Origin: Rhodospirillales bacterium
GTDB taxonomy: Bacteria > Pseudomonadota > Alphaproteobacteria > ATCC43930 > CGMCC-115725
Direction: 5' to 3'
Assembly (NCBI GenBank): GCA_947473305.1
Contig: CANJCB010000019.1
Span: forward strand, 1-64,000
Length of the DNA: 64,000 bases
Of this stretch, positions 1 to 8,377 are shown one piece after another. Position numbers and translations under genes: made by a program. Numbering within the stretch: position 1 is the stretch's first letter; each line of letters starts with the position of its first letter. The notes below the pieces were generated by a model that saw only the letters and a program-made list of their open reading frames with translations, did not search any database and was not told where the DNA came from.

Positions 1-149
1 CAACGCCCGCAGACCCCATTCGAGCCTTGACCGGAAGACCCCGGACCAAGCTTACTTCAACAGGCTGCCGCAGATCGCGGCCGCCTGAACCCCGCAGAGG
101 TTCCACTTATCAAAGCGAAAAAGCTGCTCAGATAAACCGAGCCAGCTCT
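1..149 (+). mobile_element. Right end of an IS3-family insertion sequence (partial)
   Basis: The stretch holds the last codons of an IS3-type transposase (2-88), about 60 non-coding bases, and then the point near 149/150 where sequence in the OsmC reading frame begins. The terminal bases around 133-149 (ccgagccagctct) are the probable right inverted repeat. The left end and any target duplication lie outside the window, so the exact boundary is inferred from where OsmC homology stops. Confidence 0.7.
2..88 (+). CDS. IS3-family transposase OrfB, C-terminal fragment
   Basis: Read from base 2, the frame gives NARRPHSSLDRKTPDQAYF followed by about ten residues and a TGA at 86-88. The pattern RPHSSL..KTP..AYFN is the standard tail of the DDE integrase domain in IS3-family OrfB proteins, just after the catalytic Glu region. 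Only 28 codons are in the window, so the gene runs in from the left. It belongs to the element that interrupts the neighbouring OsmC gene. The IS subgroup cannot be assigned from this fragment. Confidence 0.75.
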   Translation, partial: NARRPHSSLDRKTPDQAYFNRLPQIAAA

Positions 150-482
150 CTTGGCGTCATCCGCGCCCGGGATCTTCGCGCGCAAGGTCAGATGGACCTT
201 GGTGATGGCGAAACCGTCGGCGACCTTGTCCAGGGTCACGTCGGCCTTGGTTTCCATATGCTCAGCGGTCAAACCTGCCTCGCCCAGGATCAGCGACAGG
301 GCCATGGTGAAGCAGCCCGCATGGGCCGCGCCGATCAGCTCTTCGGGGTTGGAGCCGGGCTTGCCCTCGAAGCGGCTGCTGAAACCGTAGGGATATTCCT
401 TGAGTGCGCCGCTCTTGGTCGAAAGCGCACCCTTGCCGTCCTTGATCCCGCCCTTCCAGGCGGCCGAGCCATAGGTCTGCAT
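150..482 (-). pseudogene. OsmC-family peroxidase gene, 3' end lost to IS insertion
   Basis: The first ~110 residues match the OsmC/Ohr hydroperoxide reductase family: start MQTYGSAAWKGG, then EELIGAAHAGCFTMALS with the first catalytic cysteine at residue 57, then AKIPGADDAK. Intact members continue with a segment carrying the second cysteine (typically CPVS) and a final beta strand. Here the frame runs instead into insertion-sequence DNA and stops at base 57 after about 30 unrelated residues. Without the second cysteine the thiol peroxidase cycle should fail. It lies downstream of the LLM oxidoreductase on the same strand. Confidence 0.75.
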
Positions 483-584
483 ATCGGATCTCCTCGCGTG
501 ATGGTTGCCAGGATCATAGCCGAATGCGAACGAGCCGGGAGGATATCCCGGCTCGTCTTTTAGGGTCGGTAGCGGTGTAGAGTT

Positions 585-1532
585 TTACGCCCTCAGACGC
601 GGAATGATCTGCTCCGCGATGATCTTGATCTGGTCCATCTGGTACTTGTAGGGCACGAAGATGATCTTCTGCACGCCCACCGCCAGATGCTCCTTCAGCT
701 GGGCGACGCATTCGTCGACCGTGCCCATGATGGCGCTGTCTTTGGTGGACTGGCTCCAGGAGGCATAGTCCCATTCCTTGCCGAGCCATTCGTTCATCTC
801 GCCTTCGATCTCGGACTTCTTGCCGATCATGATCGGGAGCTGGTTGCCGTTGAGGATCGTGTCCGGATCCTTGCCCATCTCCTTGGCGAAGCCCTTCACC
901 TTGTTCCAGCTCTCGGTGAAACCCTGGGGCGTGTAGAAATAGGTGAGCCAGCCGTCCATGGCGGCCGCGCGCTTCAGCACGCGATCCACATAGCCGCCGA
1001 TCAGGATGGTCGGGCGGGGCTGCTGGAAGGAGCGGGGCTCCATGACCGAGCCGCGCATCTTGTGGGGCGGATAGTCGCCATCGACCATCTTCTCGGTCCA
1101 GAGCCGGTTCATGATCTCCAGGTTCTGGTCCATGATCTTGCCGCGCTGCTCGAAGGGATAGCCCATCGCGTCGAACTCGCGCTTATACCAGCCGGCAGCC
1201 GTTCCCAGGATGAGGCGTCCCTCCGACAGAAGGTCGATGCTGGAAAGCTGCTTCGCCAAGAGGACCGGGTTGCGGACCGGGAGCACCAGCACGCCGGTGC
1301 CGAGCTTGATCTTCTTGGTCCGCGCCGCGACGGCGGTCAGCAGGGTCAACGCCTCGATGATCGGGAAAGAGGGTTCGACGCCCAGAAGCACATGGTCCCA
1401 GACCCAGAGCGAGTCGAAGCCCATTTCTTCCATCTTCACGCCGTAATCCACCAGCGCCCTCGCGTCGGGCAGCTCGGGCCAGGCGGTGAAGTTCCGCATA
1501 GCGATCCCGAAGGTGTTGCTGAGCTTGGTCAT
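585..1532 (-). CDS. LLM-class flavin-dependent oxidoreductase
   Basis: This 315-residue protein has the luciferase-like TIM-barrel pattern: GFDSLWVWDHVL near residue 40, then LGTGVLVLPVRNP and LSEGRLILGTAAGWYKREFDAMG, then a GGY.DRVLKRAA segment near 180. Such enzymes use FMN or F420 for monooxygenation or hydride transfer. The full length and the AGGAGA ribosome site just before the ATG support the start. It follows the CoA-transferase pair on the same strand, separated by a palindromic repeat, so it may act on the same compound. The substrate cannot be read from sequence. Confidence 0.85.
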   Translation of the reverse strand: MTKLSNTFGIAMRNFTAWPELPDARALVDYGVKMEEMGFDSLWVWDHVLLGVEPSFPIIEALTLLTAVAARTKKIKLGTGVLVLPVRNPVLLAKQLSSIDLLSEGRLILGTAAGWYKREFDAMGYPFEQRGKIMDQNLEIMNRLWTEKMVDGDYPPHKMRGSVMEPRSFQQPRPTILIGGYVDRVLKRAAAMDGWLTYFYTPQGFTESWNKVKGFAKEMGKDPDTILNGNQLPIMIGKKSEIEGEMNEWLGKEWDYASWSQSTKDSAIMGTVDECVAQLKEHLAVGVQKIIFVPYKYQMDQIKIIAEQIIPRLRA

Positions 1533-1570
1533 GGGTCCGTCTCCTACGGCATCATTATTTGTTTCCGGCT

Positions 1571-1699
1571 CCCTCTCCGCCCTTCAGGGGGGAGAGGGTC
1601 GGGGGTGAGGTGGGTCGTGCAGTTCGCAAGGTTTGGCAGGTTTGAGTTCTCCATCGACACCCACCTCACCCTAATCTCCCCCCAAGGGGCGGAGAGGGA
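1571..1699. repeat. Composite palindromic intergenic repeat, copy 1
   Basis: The left arm is a small hairpin (ccctctcc ... ggagaggg) followed by gtgaggtgggt. The right arm is the near-complement acccacctcac followed by a second small hairpin ending in ggcggagaggga. The arms flank about 45 unrelated bases. A second copy lies at 3462-3593. Both sit between genes and look like a mobile palindromic unit or a transcription-attenuating structure. Confidence 0.7.
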
Positions 1700-1708
1700 C
1701 TTAATTGA

Positions 1709-2479
1709 CTACGCGATATAGAGGCGATCGGGATCGAGGTGGCGAAGCACCTTCAACTCGTCCTCGGTCGGCGGCGGGGTGGTCTCGACGTTGCGCTCGA
1801 TGATGAGCTCGAAACCGGTGTTGTCCTGGATTTCTTTCGCGGTCACGCCGGGGTGGAGCGCCACGACCTTCATGTCGCGGCTCTTCTCGTCAAACCCGAG
1901 GATCGCGAGATCGGTCACCACGCGGAAGAGGCCACCCAAGTCCAGGCCCGCCTTCTCGCGGCTGCGTCCACCGTCGAGGAAACCGGGGCTCGTCACGAAA
2001 TCGACCTTCTCCACGAAGCGCCGCTTCTCGTGCTTCATCGCGACGATCATGTTGGTGAGGCTGGCGATATCATTGCCCCCGCCGGTGCCCGGCAGACGCG
2101 CGGTCGGGTTCTCCGCGTCGCCGATGAAAGAACTGTTGAGGTTGCCGTGCTTGTCGATCTGGGCACCGCCCATGAAACCAATATCCACATAGCCGCGCTG
2201 CAGGAGCAGCAGAACGTCCGTAGAGGGCAGCAGCATATTGGCGCGGCGGCAGCAGCGCTGTTCATTGGTCGAAGGCGGGAGCTGGCCCGGCTCGACGAAG
2301 GCGCCGATGGTGCCGCCCTCGAAGAGGATGGTAAGCGTCGGCGCATGGGTCCTCTGCGCCAGGATCGCCGCCAGCAGAGGCAGGCCCACGCCGGCAAAGA
2401 CGATCTGGCCATCCTTCAGGAGCCGGCTGCTCATCACCGCCAGGACCTCGGCGGCCGTGTAGTTGCGACGCTCAGTCAT
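1709..2479 (-). CDS. CoA-transferase, beta subunit (GctB/IpdB-like)
   Basis: At 256 residues it has the family I CoA-transferase beta-subunit layout. A GIGLP-like turn appears as FAGVGLPLLAA near residue 30. FEGGTIGAFVEPGQLPPS near 55 is the region that supplies the active-site acidic residue in relatives. GYVDIGFMGGAQIDKHGNLN near 98 is the family hallmark. It overlaps the alpha-subunit gene by 8 bp, so the two are co-translated as a heteromer. Relatives move CoA between small acids (glutaconate, 3-oxoacids) or, as IpdAB, hydrolyse a ring-cleavage CoA thioester. The substrate here is unknown. Confidence 0.85.
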   Translation of the reverse strand: MTERRNYTAAEVLAVMSSRLLKDGQIVFAGVGLPLLAAILAQRTHAPTLTILFEGGTIGAFVEPGQLPPSTNEQRCCRRANMLLPSTDVLLLLQRGYVDIGFMGGAQIDKHGNLNSSFIGDAENPTARLPGTGGGNDIASLTNMIVAMKHEKRRFVEKVDFVTSPGFLDGGRSREKAGLDLGGLFRVVTDLAILGFDEKSRDMKVVALHPGVTAKEIQDNTGFELIIERNVETTPPPTEDELKVLRHLDPDRLYIA

Positions 2480-3431
2480 TGTTGATGCTCCTGCCGCGCC
2501 GCGCCGCGTCCTGCAATTCGGCCATGCCGAGACGGCCGAGATAGTCGTTCCAGTCCTTGGGCTCGTAATAGAAGCGCTGGAGGTATTCCGCGACGCCCTT
2601 CTCCGCGTCCTTCTTCAGGAGATCGGCGTAATAGTCGTGATGGCTAAAGAAGGGTTCGTAGACGCCGTAGCACTCGTGCGGCGCGCAGCCGAAGGGCACC
2701 TCGACTACCGCATCCACGGTGAAGAAGGGGATGCGGGTATGATCGGGGGCGCGGCGGATCTGGTCGTTGGAGATGATCCGCTCGGTCGTCATGACAACCC
2801 GATTCGCCGCCATGGCGAGATCGGCGTCGAGGAAGGGCAATCCATCCATCTGTGCATTGCCATAAGCGTCGCAGCGCTGGACATGGATGAAGGCGATGTC
2901 GGGATTGAGCGCCGGCACCGCGACCAGCTTCTCGCCGGTGAAGGGGCATTCCATCGTCTTGACGTTGGGCAGCCGCCCCATGAGATCCGAGCCCATCATG
3001 GCGCGCATCGGCAGGAAGGGCAGGCCCATGGCCCCGGCGCGGAAGCGCAGGCCCATGGCCATATGGCTCCATTCCTCAAAGACCGCGCGCTTCTGCTCGG
3101 TATAGTTCCGCATGATCTTCGAGACGCCCCAGTTGAGCCCATGGCTCATCCAGCTCGTGATCACATGGTTGCAGAGGCCGGAGGCGAAGGTCAGGTCGCC
3201 TTCCTGGCAGGAGATGCCGCGGGCGATGGTATGCCCCTTGGCCCCGGCGCGGATCAGCGCCCAGATCATCGCCAAAGGCGTGCGCGACATGGTGCTGCCG
3301 CCAAGGCCGATCAAATCGCCTTCCTTGACGAGGCCTGCCGCCTCCTCCAGCGACATGACTCGTTCGCGCAGGGAATGATCCCGCGCCTCGGTCTTCTTGC
3401 GAAGCTCCTGATAGGCTGTCATCGACCCCAA
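2472..3431 (-). CDS. CoA-transferase, alpha subunit (GctA/IpdA-like)
   Basis: This 319-residue protein opens with a regulatory helix and then VKEGDLIGLGGSTMSRTPLA, the CoA-binding GG motif of alpha subunits, followed by ARGISCQEGDLTFASG. Later IAFIHVQRCDAYGNAQMDG matches the typical HVQ..D..GN motif. A strong AGGAGA precedes the ATG. It is transcribed ahead of the beta subunit, which starts inside its last codons. The pair probably activates or cleaves an acid made by the surrounding catabolic enzymes. Confidence 0.85.
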   Translation of the reverse strand: MGSMTAYQELRKKTEARDHSLRERVMSLEEAAGLVKEGDLIGLGGSTMSRTPLAMIWALIRAGAKGHTIARGISCQEGDLTFASGLCNHVITSWMSHGLNWGVSKIMRNYTEQKRAVFEEWSHMAMGLRFRAGAMGLPFLPMRAMMGSDLMGRLPNVKTMECPFTGEKLVAVPALNPDIAFIHVQRCDAYGNAQMDGLPFLDADLAMAANRVVMTTERIISNDQIRRAPDHTRIPFFTVDAVVEVPFGCAPHECYGVYEPFFSHHDYYADLLKKDAEKGVAEYLQRFYYEPKDWNDYLGRLGMAELQDAARRGRSINND

Positions 3432-3461
3432 TCTCCTCTAACCGCCGGCCTACCTCTTCCT

Positions 3462-3593
3462 CCCTCTCCGCCCTTCAGGGGGGAGAGGGCCGGGGTGAGG
3501 TGGGTCCTGCAGCTTGCCAATTCTTTCAGGAGGGTACCTTCCTCTGACACCCACCTCATCCTAATCCTTCTCCCCCCAAGGGGCGGAGAAGGA
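3462..3593. repeat. Composite palindromic intergenic repeat, copy 2
   Basis: It repeats the arms of the copy at 1571-1699 almost base for base (ccctctccgcccttcagggg, gtgaggtgggtc, acccacctcat, ccccccaaggggcggag), while the central ~45 bases differ. Conserved arms around a variable centre suggest that selection or mobility acts on the arms. It lies between the PLP-enzyme gene and the CoA-transferase alpha gene. Confidence 0.7.
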
Positions 3594-3604
3594 CTTTGTT
3601 TGTC

Positions 3605-5104
3605 TTACGCGCCGAGCTTTACGCCGGTGCGGGCATTGAATTCCTCGATCAGCTTGTCCCAGGCGGCCCGCTCGCCAGCGATACCCTGCCAGAAGGACTG
3701 GTCCTTGCGGCGGTCGAAATCCGCCGTCGAAAGCCCCTGCTGCTCGACCCAGGTGTAATAACCGAGATTGAAGACCCGGCGGCGATCCAAATGCGTCATC
3801 TCGATCAAATCGTTATCGGCCAATCCCAGCAAGTGGCGGCCGAAGACCTCACCCGCGCTTACGGCATCGAAACCGTCCGGATAATGGGCGGAGGAAAGCT
3901 TCTCCCGCTCGCTGCCATACATCGCGCCACTGTCGGTGGCGATGGTCACCAGCACGTCGTCGGACCCGAGTTCCAGACGGCGGGCGGTCTTGATCGCCGC
4001 CAGCACGTTGCAGATGCCGGAGAAGCCGATGAGCTTCAGATCGGCGACCACGCCCTGGTCAACGTGGCGGCGCTTGGTGAGATAGTCCTTGCCGACCGAC
4101 GAATTGAACAGCAGGTCCAATTCGTCGGTCGCCCGGTCGGAGATGCCGACCACGATATCCGTGTTCATGACGTTGTGGATCAAGGGCACATGCTTGTCGC
4201 CGATGCCCTGGATATTATGCTCGCCGTGGCCGTTGTAGAGCAGCGTCGGGCATTCCGAGGCCTCGACCGCGACGATCTTCGCGCCCTGCGCCGCCTTCAG
4301 GTAGTCACCCGCCGCAAGCGTGCCCGCCGACCCTGAGGCCGCGACGAAAGCGGCAAGCTTCGCCCCCGGCGAGGTCTTCTTCACATCGTTGAAGATCCGC
4401 TCCAGCGCCGGGCCTGTGCAACTGATGTGGGAGAGGTAGTTCCCGAATTCCGAGAACTGATTGAGGATCACATTCGACGGGTCCTGCGCCATCTCGGCGC
4501 ATTTGTCGTAGATCTCCTTGACGTTGCTCTCGGTCCCCGGCGTGCGGACGATGTCCGAGGGATCGGCAACCCAATTGGCCAGCCAGTCGAACCGCTCCTG
4601 GCTCATGCCGGCCGGCAGGACCGCGATGCCCCGGCAACCCATGATGCGGGAAAGCGCAACACCGCCCCGGCAATAGTTCCCGGTGGAGGGCCAGACGGCC
4701 CGATGGTTCAGGGGATCGAAGCGCCCGGTGACGAGCCGCGTCACCAGGCAGGCATAGGCCGGCAGCACCTTATGAGCCCCAATCATCGGGAAGGTATAGC
4801 CCAGGGCCACGACGATCTTCGCCTTGACCTGGGTCAGTTCTTCCGGGAGCACGAGATAGCGCGGTGTTGCGCCCTGGCCGGTCCGGTATTCGTCGTTGTT
4901 CCAATGAACGCGGAAGAGGTTGGCCGCATTGGGGTCGTCGGGGGCGACCTTCTCCAGCGCTTTGCGGATGCGCTCCGGGATTTTTCCAGGATCGGCAAGC
5001 TGAGCGAAGGTCGGCAGTTCCACGCCCGTCTGCTTTAGCCGCGCAATGGCGTTGTCGAAGGCCGGTCCCGGCTGGATCGAAGGCGTGATGTCGTTCAACT
5101 GCAT
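3605..5104 (-). CDS. PLP-dependent enzyme of the cysteine synthase/tryptophan synthase beta fold
   Basis: The 499-residue protein carries the fold type II PLP pattern. GAHKVLPAYACLV holds the probable Schiff-base lysine, STGNYCRGG is the SxGN substrate/phosphate loop, and AFVAASGSAGTLAAGDYL is the glycine-rich phosphate-binding loop. It is about 180 residues longer than CysK, with extra sequence at both ends, so it belongs to a larger, poorly characterised subfamily. The open frame extends to 5332, but the added 76 residues are low-quality (Arg/Pro/Trp-rich), and MQLNDITPS at 5104 is the likelier start. It lies first in the minus-strand run with the CoA-transferase. A beta-replacement or elimination reaction is likely; the substrate is unknown. 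Confidence 0.75.
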   Translation of the reverse strand: MQLNDITPSIQPGPAFDNAIARLKQTGVELPTFAQLADPGKIPERIRKALEKVAPDDPNAANLFRVHWNNDEYRTGQGATPRYLVLPEELTQVKAKIVVALGYTFPMIGAHKVLPAYACLVTRLVTGRFDPLNHRAVWPSTGNYCRGGVALSRIMGCRGIAVLPAGMSQERFDWLANWVADPSDIVRTPGTESNVKEIYDKCAEMAQDPSNVILNQFSEFGNYLSHISCTGPALERIFNDVKKTSPGAKLAAFVAASGSAGTLAAGDYLKAAQGAKIVAVEASECPTLLYNGHGEHNIQGIGDKHVPLIHNVMNTDIVVGISDRATDELDLLFNSSVGKDYLTKRRHVDQGVVADLKLIGFSGICNVLAAIKTARRLELGSDDVLVTIATDSGAMYGSEREKLSSAHYPDGFDAVSAGEVFGRHLLGLADNDLIEMTHLDRRRVFNLGYYTWVEQQGLSTADFDRRKDQSFWQGIAGERAAWDKLIEEFNARTGVKLGA

Positions 5105-5395
5105 CTGAAGGCAACCTTGCGGCAAAAAGCAATTCAGGCGCGGGCGGCGGCGACCGCCCGATCTATCTATGGTTCTAATCTTAAGCCCATTGAGTTGGCA
5201 AGCGGGCCGGAGCCTATCGCCCAAGCCAACCCAGGGAGCCACCGGCCGCCGGTATTCGGGGCAAGCCCGAGGATCCTGCGACCAGTTCGATAGAGCCCCA
5301 TGATGCCATAGGCTGGCAACGCAGGGAGACAAAATCCGGTTGGCCCCGCTCCGCCGCGCTGTTAGCGTCGGGCACGCATCAAACGGGGGATATCG
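5105..5395. other. Divergent intergenic region
   Basis: These 291 bases separate the minus-strand PLP-enzyme gene from the plus-strand isomerase gene, so promoters for both should lie here. I see no convincing hairpin, RNA gene or small coding frame. A ribosome site (GGGGGA) sits at the right edge for the isomerase. Confidence 0.5.
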
Positions 5396-6205
5396 ATGGG
5401 GGAGACTGCACGGCCGATCCGATCTTTCTCGACCCTGGGATGCCCCGATTTGGAACTCGACGCGGTTTTGGCCGTCGCCCGGCGCTTCCGGATCGATACG
5501 GTGGAACTCCGCGCGCTCGGCGGCACACGCGATTTGCCGGCATATTTTTCACGCACCTATGGCAGCCCGAAAGGCCTCGCCGAGGCATTAAGCGACAGGC
5601 CGCCGGTCATTGGCCTCGGTACGGGCTTCAACCTCATGGTCAATGGCTCGGAAGACCGGCAAATCCTCATCGACTACGCGATCTGGGGAGAGGCGGCGGG
5701 CGTGCCCCGCCTTCGGGTCTTCGACGGAGGGGTCGAGGGCAGCGACGCCGAGATCCATCACGCCTGCGAAACCCTCGCCTGGTGGCAAAGGACAAAGGCC
5801 GAGCGCGGCTGGACCATCGATCTCATGATGGAAACCCATGACGCCTTCGCCCAGACCGGTCCCCTCGCCCGCTTCCTGAAGGCCGCGCCGGAGTGCCTAC
5901 TGCTCTGGGACGCGCATCATACCTGGCGCAAAGGCGGGGAAGACCCCATCAAGACCTGGGAACTGGTGCGACCCCAGACCTGCCATATCCATGTGAAGGA
6001 CAGTCTATCCGTCCCGAGCCCAGGTTTTCCCTATACCTATGTCGTCCCCGGCGCGGGAGAGTTTCCGATGGAGCGGCTGAGGACCAGGCTTTCCCGCGAT
6101 GGTTACGCGGGCGTGTTGAGCCTTGAATGGGAAAAGCTCTTTCATCCCTACCTGCCCTCGATCGAAACCGCGCTTCAGGAGGCGCAGGATCGCGGTTGGT
6201 GGTAA
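5396..6205 (+). CDS. Sugar phosphate isomerase/epimerase family (xylose-isomerase-like TIM barrel)
   Basis: This 269-residue protein matches the AP-endonuclease-2/xylose isomerase-like barrel. It starts with RSFSTLGCPDLELDAVLAVA, then RIDTVELRALGG. Metal-ligand candidates are the Glu of LMMETHDAFA, the DAHHTW segment, CHIHVKDS, and the Glu of LSLEWEKLFHP near the C-terminus. Members isomerise sugars or inositol derivatives using a divalent metal. The ATG follows GGGGGA at good spacing. A small monooxygenase-like gene follows 26 bp downstream and is probably in the same transcript. Confidence 0.8.
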   Translation: MGETARPIRSFSTLGCPDLELDAVLAVARRFRIDTVELRALGGTRDLPAYFSRTYGSPKGLAEALSDRPPVIGLGTGFNLMVNGSEDRQILIDYAIWGEAAGVPRLRVFDGGVEGSDAEIHHACETLAWWQRTKAERGWTIDLMMETHDAFAQTGPLARFLKAAPECLLLWDAHHTWRKGGEDPIKTWELVRPQTCHIHVKDSLSVPSPGFPYTYVVPGAGEFPMERLRTRLSRDGYAGVLSLEWEKLFHPYLPSIETALQEAQDRGWW

Positions 6206-6231
6206 TTCTTCGCAAACCCCAGGAGCGAAAC

Positions 6232-6531
6232 ATGATTCTCGAAATCGCGCAGATCGACGTCAAAGCCGGGACGGAAAAGGAATTCGAGGGGCAAGTCGCC
6301 AAGGCCGCCCCGCTCTTCAAGCGCGCCAAGGGCTGCAAGGCCATGAGCCTGCATCGCTCCACCGAAAACCCCAGCCGCTATCGGCTCTTCGTCCAGTGGG
6401 AAACGCTGGAAAATCACACCGTCGATTTCCGCAACTCCGCCGATTTCGCGGAATGGCGCAAGCTCGTGTCCCATTGCTTCGACACGGCGCCGATGGTCGA
6501 GCATGTGAGCGAGGTCGTCCACGGCTTCTGA
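6232..6531 (+). CDS. Antibiotic biosynthesis monooxygenase (ABM) domain protein
   Basis: The 99-residue protein is a single ferredoxin-like ABM domain: MILEIAQIDVKAGTEKEFE, then GCKAMSLHRSTENPSRYRLF and VQWETLENHTVDF. Such proteins are dimers that oxidise quinols, act in haem or aromatic turnover, or stabilise reactive intermediates without a cofactor. The frame is open upstream to 6127, but that part overlaps the isomerase gene. ATG 6232 has AGGAG at ideal spacing and starts exactly at the domain. The substrate is unknown. Confidence 0.8.
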   Translation: MILEIAQIDVKAGTEKEFEGQVAKAAPLFKRAKGCKAMSLHRSTENPSRYRLFVQWETLENHTVDFRNSADFAEWRKLVSHCFDTAPMVEHVSEVVHGF

Positions 6532-6555
6532 CGCCGCGGACGACCCGGCCCGGGG

Positions 6556-7071
6556 TTAGTTGCCGGTAACCCGGTGGGAAACGCTCATCTCCGGCCGCTT
6601 GTTCAGGGTCTGGTAGACGACGCAATAACGCTCCGTGAGCTTCAGGAGCGTGGCCAACTGCTCGGGGCTGGCGTCGCAGTCGAGGTCGAAGCGCAGGCGG
6701 ATCGCGCGGAATCCCACCGGCGCCTCGCGATCGACGCCCAGGGTGCCCCGGAAGTCGAGATCGCCTTCCGCCTCGACCCGGCCGCCCCGCAGCGGGATTT
6801 CCAGCGCCGTCGAGACGGCCTTCAGGGTGACGCCCGCGCAGGCGACCAGCGCCTCCAGCAGCATATCGCCGGAACAGGCTTCAAGCCCGTTGCCGCCGGT
6901 CGCCGGATGAAGGCCGGCTTCGATCAGCGCCCGCCCGGTCTCGACCTTGCAGGTCAGGCTCTCGTCGCCCAGCGTGCCCTGCGCGCGCAGGGTGATCATC
7001 GCCGCCTCGGGCTTCTCCTTGTATTGGGTCTTGAGCGGGGACTGCATCTCCCGCAGTTCTTCGGCCTTCAT
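6556..7071 (-). CDS. OsmC-family protein
   Basis: This 171-residue protein is an intact OsmC-fold member. GNGLEACSGDMLLEALVACAGV carries cysteines at about 66 and 78, and a later TERYCVVYQTL carries the second redox cysteine near 149. The family reduces organic hydroperoxides with paired cysteines. The open frame extends to 7395, but the extra 108 residues resemble non-coding sequence; ATG 7071 is preceded by AAGGAGCTG. It is a second OsmC gene in the window and is distant in sequence from the disrupted one at 150-482, so it is not a duplicate of it. Confidence 0.8.
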   Translation of the reverse strand: MKAEELREMQSPLKTQYKEKPEAAMITLRAQGTLGDESLTCKVETGRALIEAGLHPATGGNGLEACSGDMLLEALVACAGVTLKAVSTALEIPLRGGRVEAEGDLDFRGTLGVDREAPVGFRAIRLRFDLDCDASPEQLATLLKLTERYCVVYQTLNKRPEMSVSHRVTGN

Positions 7072-7291
7072 GTCAGCTCCTTGCAAAATATCGGGTGCGA
7101 ATAGATCGGAACGGGCTTTCTTCCGGAAGTCCCATCGGGGATAGCGCGGGAAGCGTCCACTCCGCAACCCCGAGCCCCTTCTTCGCAACTCCCGAGTAAA
7201 GAGCGTCGATTGACTCGGGTTTGCCCATCTGTGAGAGTTTTGGCGCAAAGAAAGGCGGAGACCGCCTGAAAGCCAGAGGGAGAGAGGGTCC

Positions 7292-8299
7292 ATGACAGGA
7301 ACATCAAGACTCGTCGGCGTGGCATTGGCGATGGCGCTCGCCGCCGGTTTGACGGCAGGTTCCGCCGCCGCCCAGGAGCGGTCTAAGATCCGCATGGTCT
7401 TCTCGATCTCGGCGAATACGCCGGTACTGCCCTATCTCGTCGCCAAGGATACCGGCTGGTACGAGAAGAACGGGCTCGATGTGGAAGAGATCTTCTTGGT
7501 GGGCGACGCCAATGCGTTGCGCGCGGTCATTGCCGGCAATGGGGACGTGGCCCAGTTCGGCCTTACCACGGCACTTCAGGCGGTGGCCGAGGGCGGCGCC
7601 AAGATCAAGACCATCGCTTCCTGGCAGCCCAGGGTCGACTACCAGTTCATCGCGCTCAAGGGCAAATATAAGACCCTGGAGGACTTCAAGGGCACGGTCT
7701 TCGCCTCGGGCAGCCCCGGGGATCTCACCTTCGAACTGCCGAAGATGGTGATGAAGAAGCACAATGTGGACTTCTCCAACATCAACTTCGTGGCCGTGGG
7801 GCCCCATCCCGACCGCCTGAAGGCGCTCGAGGGCGGCAAGGCGCAGACTTCCATGGTCAACATGCTGACCGCCCGGCGTGGCATCGAGGACGGTGCGGTC
7901 GACATCATCCGCGCGGTGAAGGACGACTTCCCCGATTTCGGCTTCTCTTTCCTGGTGACGACCGAGGCGAATATCGCCGATCCCAAGAAGCACAAGGCCC
8001 TCGAAATCCTGGTGAAGGGCGCCATGGTGGGGGCGCGCTCGATCCTCAAGGATCCCGATGGCGCCGCCAAGGTGCTGAACGGCCGGATCCCGGATCTTTC
8101 GACCAAATTCATCCATGAGGTTCTGGTCGAGTTGAACCGGCTCAAGGTCTGGGGCGACGACGGCGGGCTCGACAAGAAGATCGCCCAATTCACTTCCGAC
8201 CTCTCGGTCCAATACAATCAGCTCTCCAAGCCCGTGAAGGCCGAAGACATCATCGATACCCAATTCGTCGACAAGGCAAATGCGGAGCTGAAGGGTTAG
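7292..8299 (+). CDS. ABC transporter substrate-binding protein, NitT/TauT (NMT1/THI5-like) type
   Basis: The 335-residue protein begins with a clear signal peptide (cleavage near AAAQ, about residue 28). It continues with FSISANTPVLPYLVAKDTGWYEKNGLDVEE, the typical opening of NMT1/THI5-like binding proteins, and GDVAQFGLTTALQAVAEGG. Relatives bind sulfonates, nitrate, pyrimidines or aromatic acids in the periplasm. The start has GAGAGAGGG upstream. No permease or ATPase gene lies next to it, so its transporter must be encoded elsewhere or it serves as a sensor. The neighbours suggest an aromatic or CoA-activated acid as ligand; this is inference. Confidence 0.85.
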   Translation: MTGTSRLVGVALAMALAAGLTAGSAAAQERSKIRMVFSISANTPVLPYLVAKDTGWYEKNGLDVEEIFLVGDANALRAVIAGNGDVAQFGLTTALQAVAEGGAKIKTIASWQPRVDYQFIALKGKYKTLEDFKGTVFASGSPGDLTFELPKMVMKKHNVDFSNINFVAVGPHPDRLKALEGGKAQTSMVNMLTARRGIEDGAVDIIRAVKDDFPDFGFSFLVTTEANIADPKKHKALEILVKGAMVGARSILKDPDGAAKVLNGRIPDLSTKFIHEVLVELNRLKVWGDDGGLDKKIAQFTSDLSVQYNQLSKPVKAEDIIDTQFVDKANAELKG

Positions 8300-8313
8300 C
8301 CGCAGAAGGGGCC

Positions 8314-8376
8314 AACCCTCACCCTCCCCTCTCCTAAGCTTGGGAGAGGGTTGGGGTGAGGGTTGGGGTGAGGGTT
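8314..8376. terminator. Bidirectional hairpin terminator between convergent genes
   Basis: aaccctcaccctcccctctc pairs with the complementary gggagaggg/ggggtgagggtt across a short loop around aagctt. The gggtgagggtt arm is then repeated and followed by a run of T. It lies between the stops of the binding-protein gene (plus) and the hydrolase gene (minus), where it can end both transcripts. Confidence 0.7.
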
Positions 8377-8377
8377 T

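Noticed and set aside
27-563. Plus-strand frame of 178 codons over the OsmC gene
   Set aside because: It lies antisense to OsmC and crosses the IS junction; no homology is visible.
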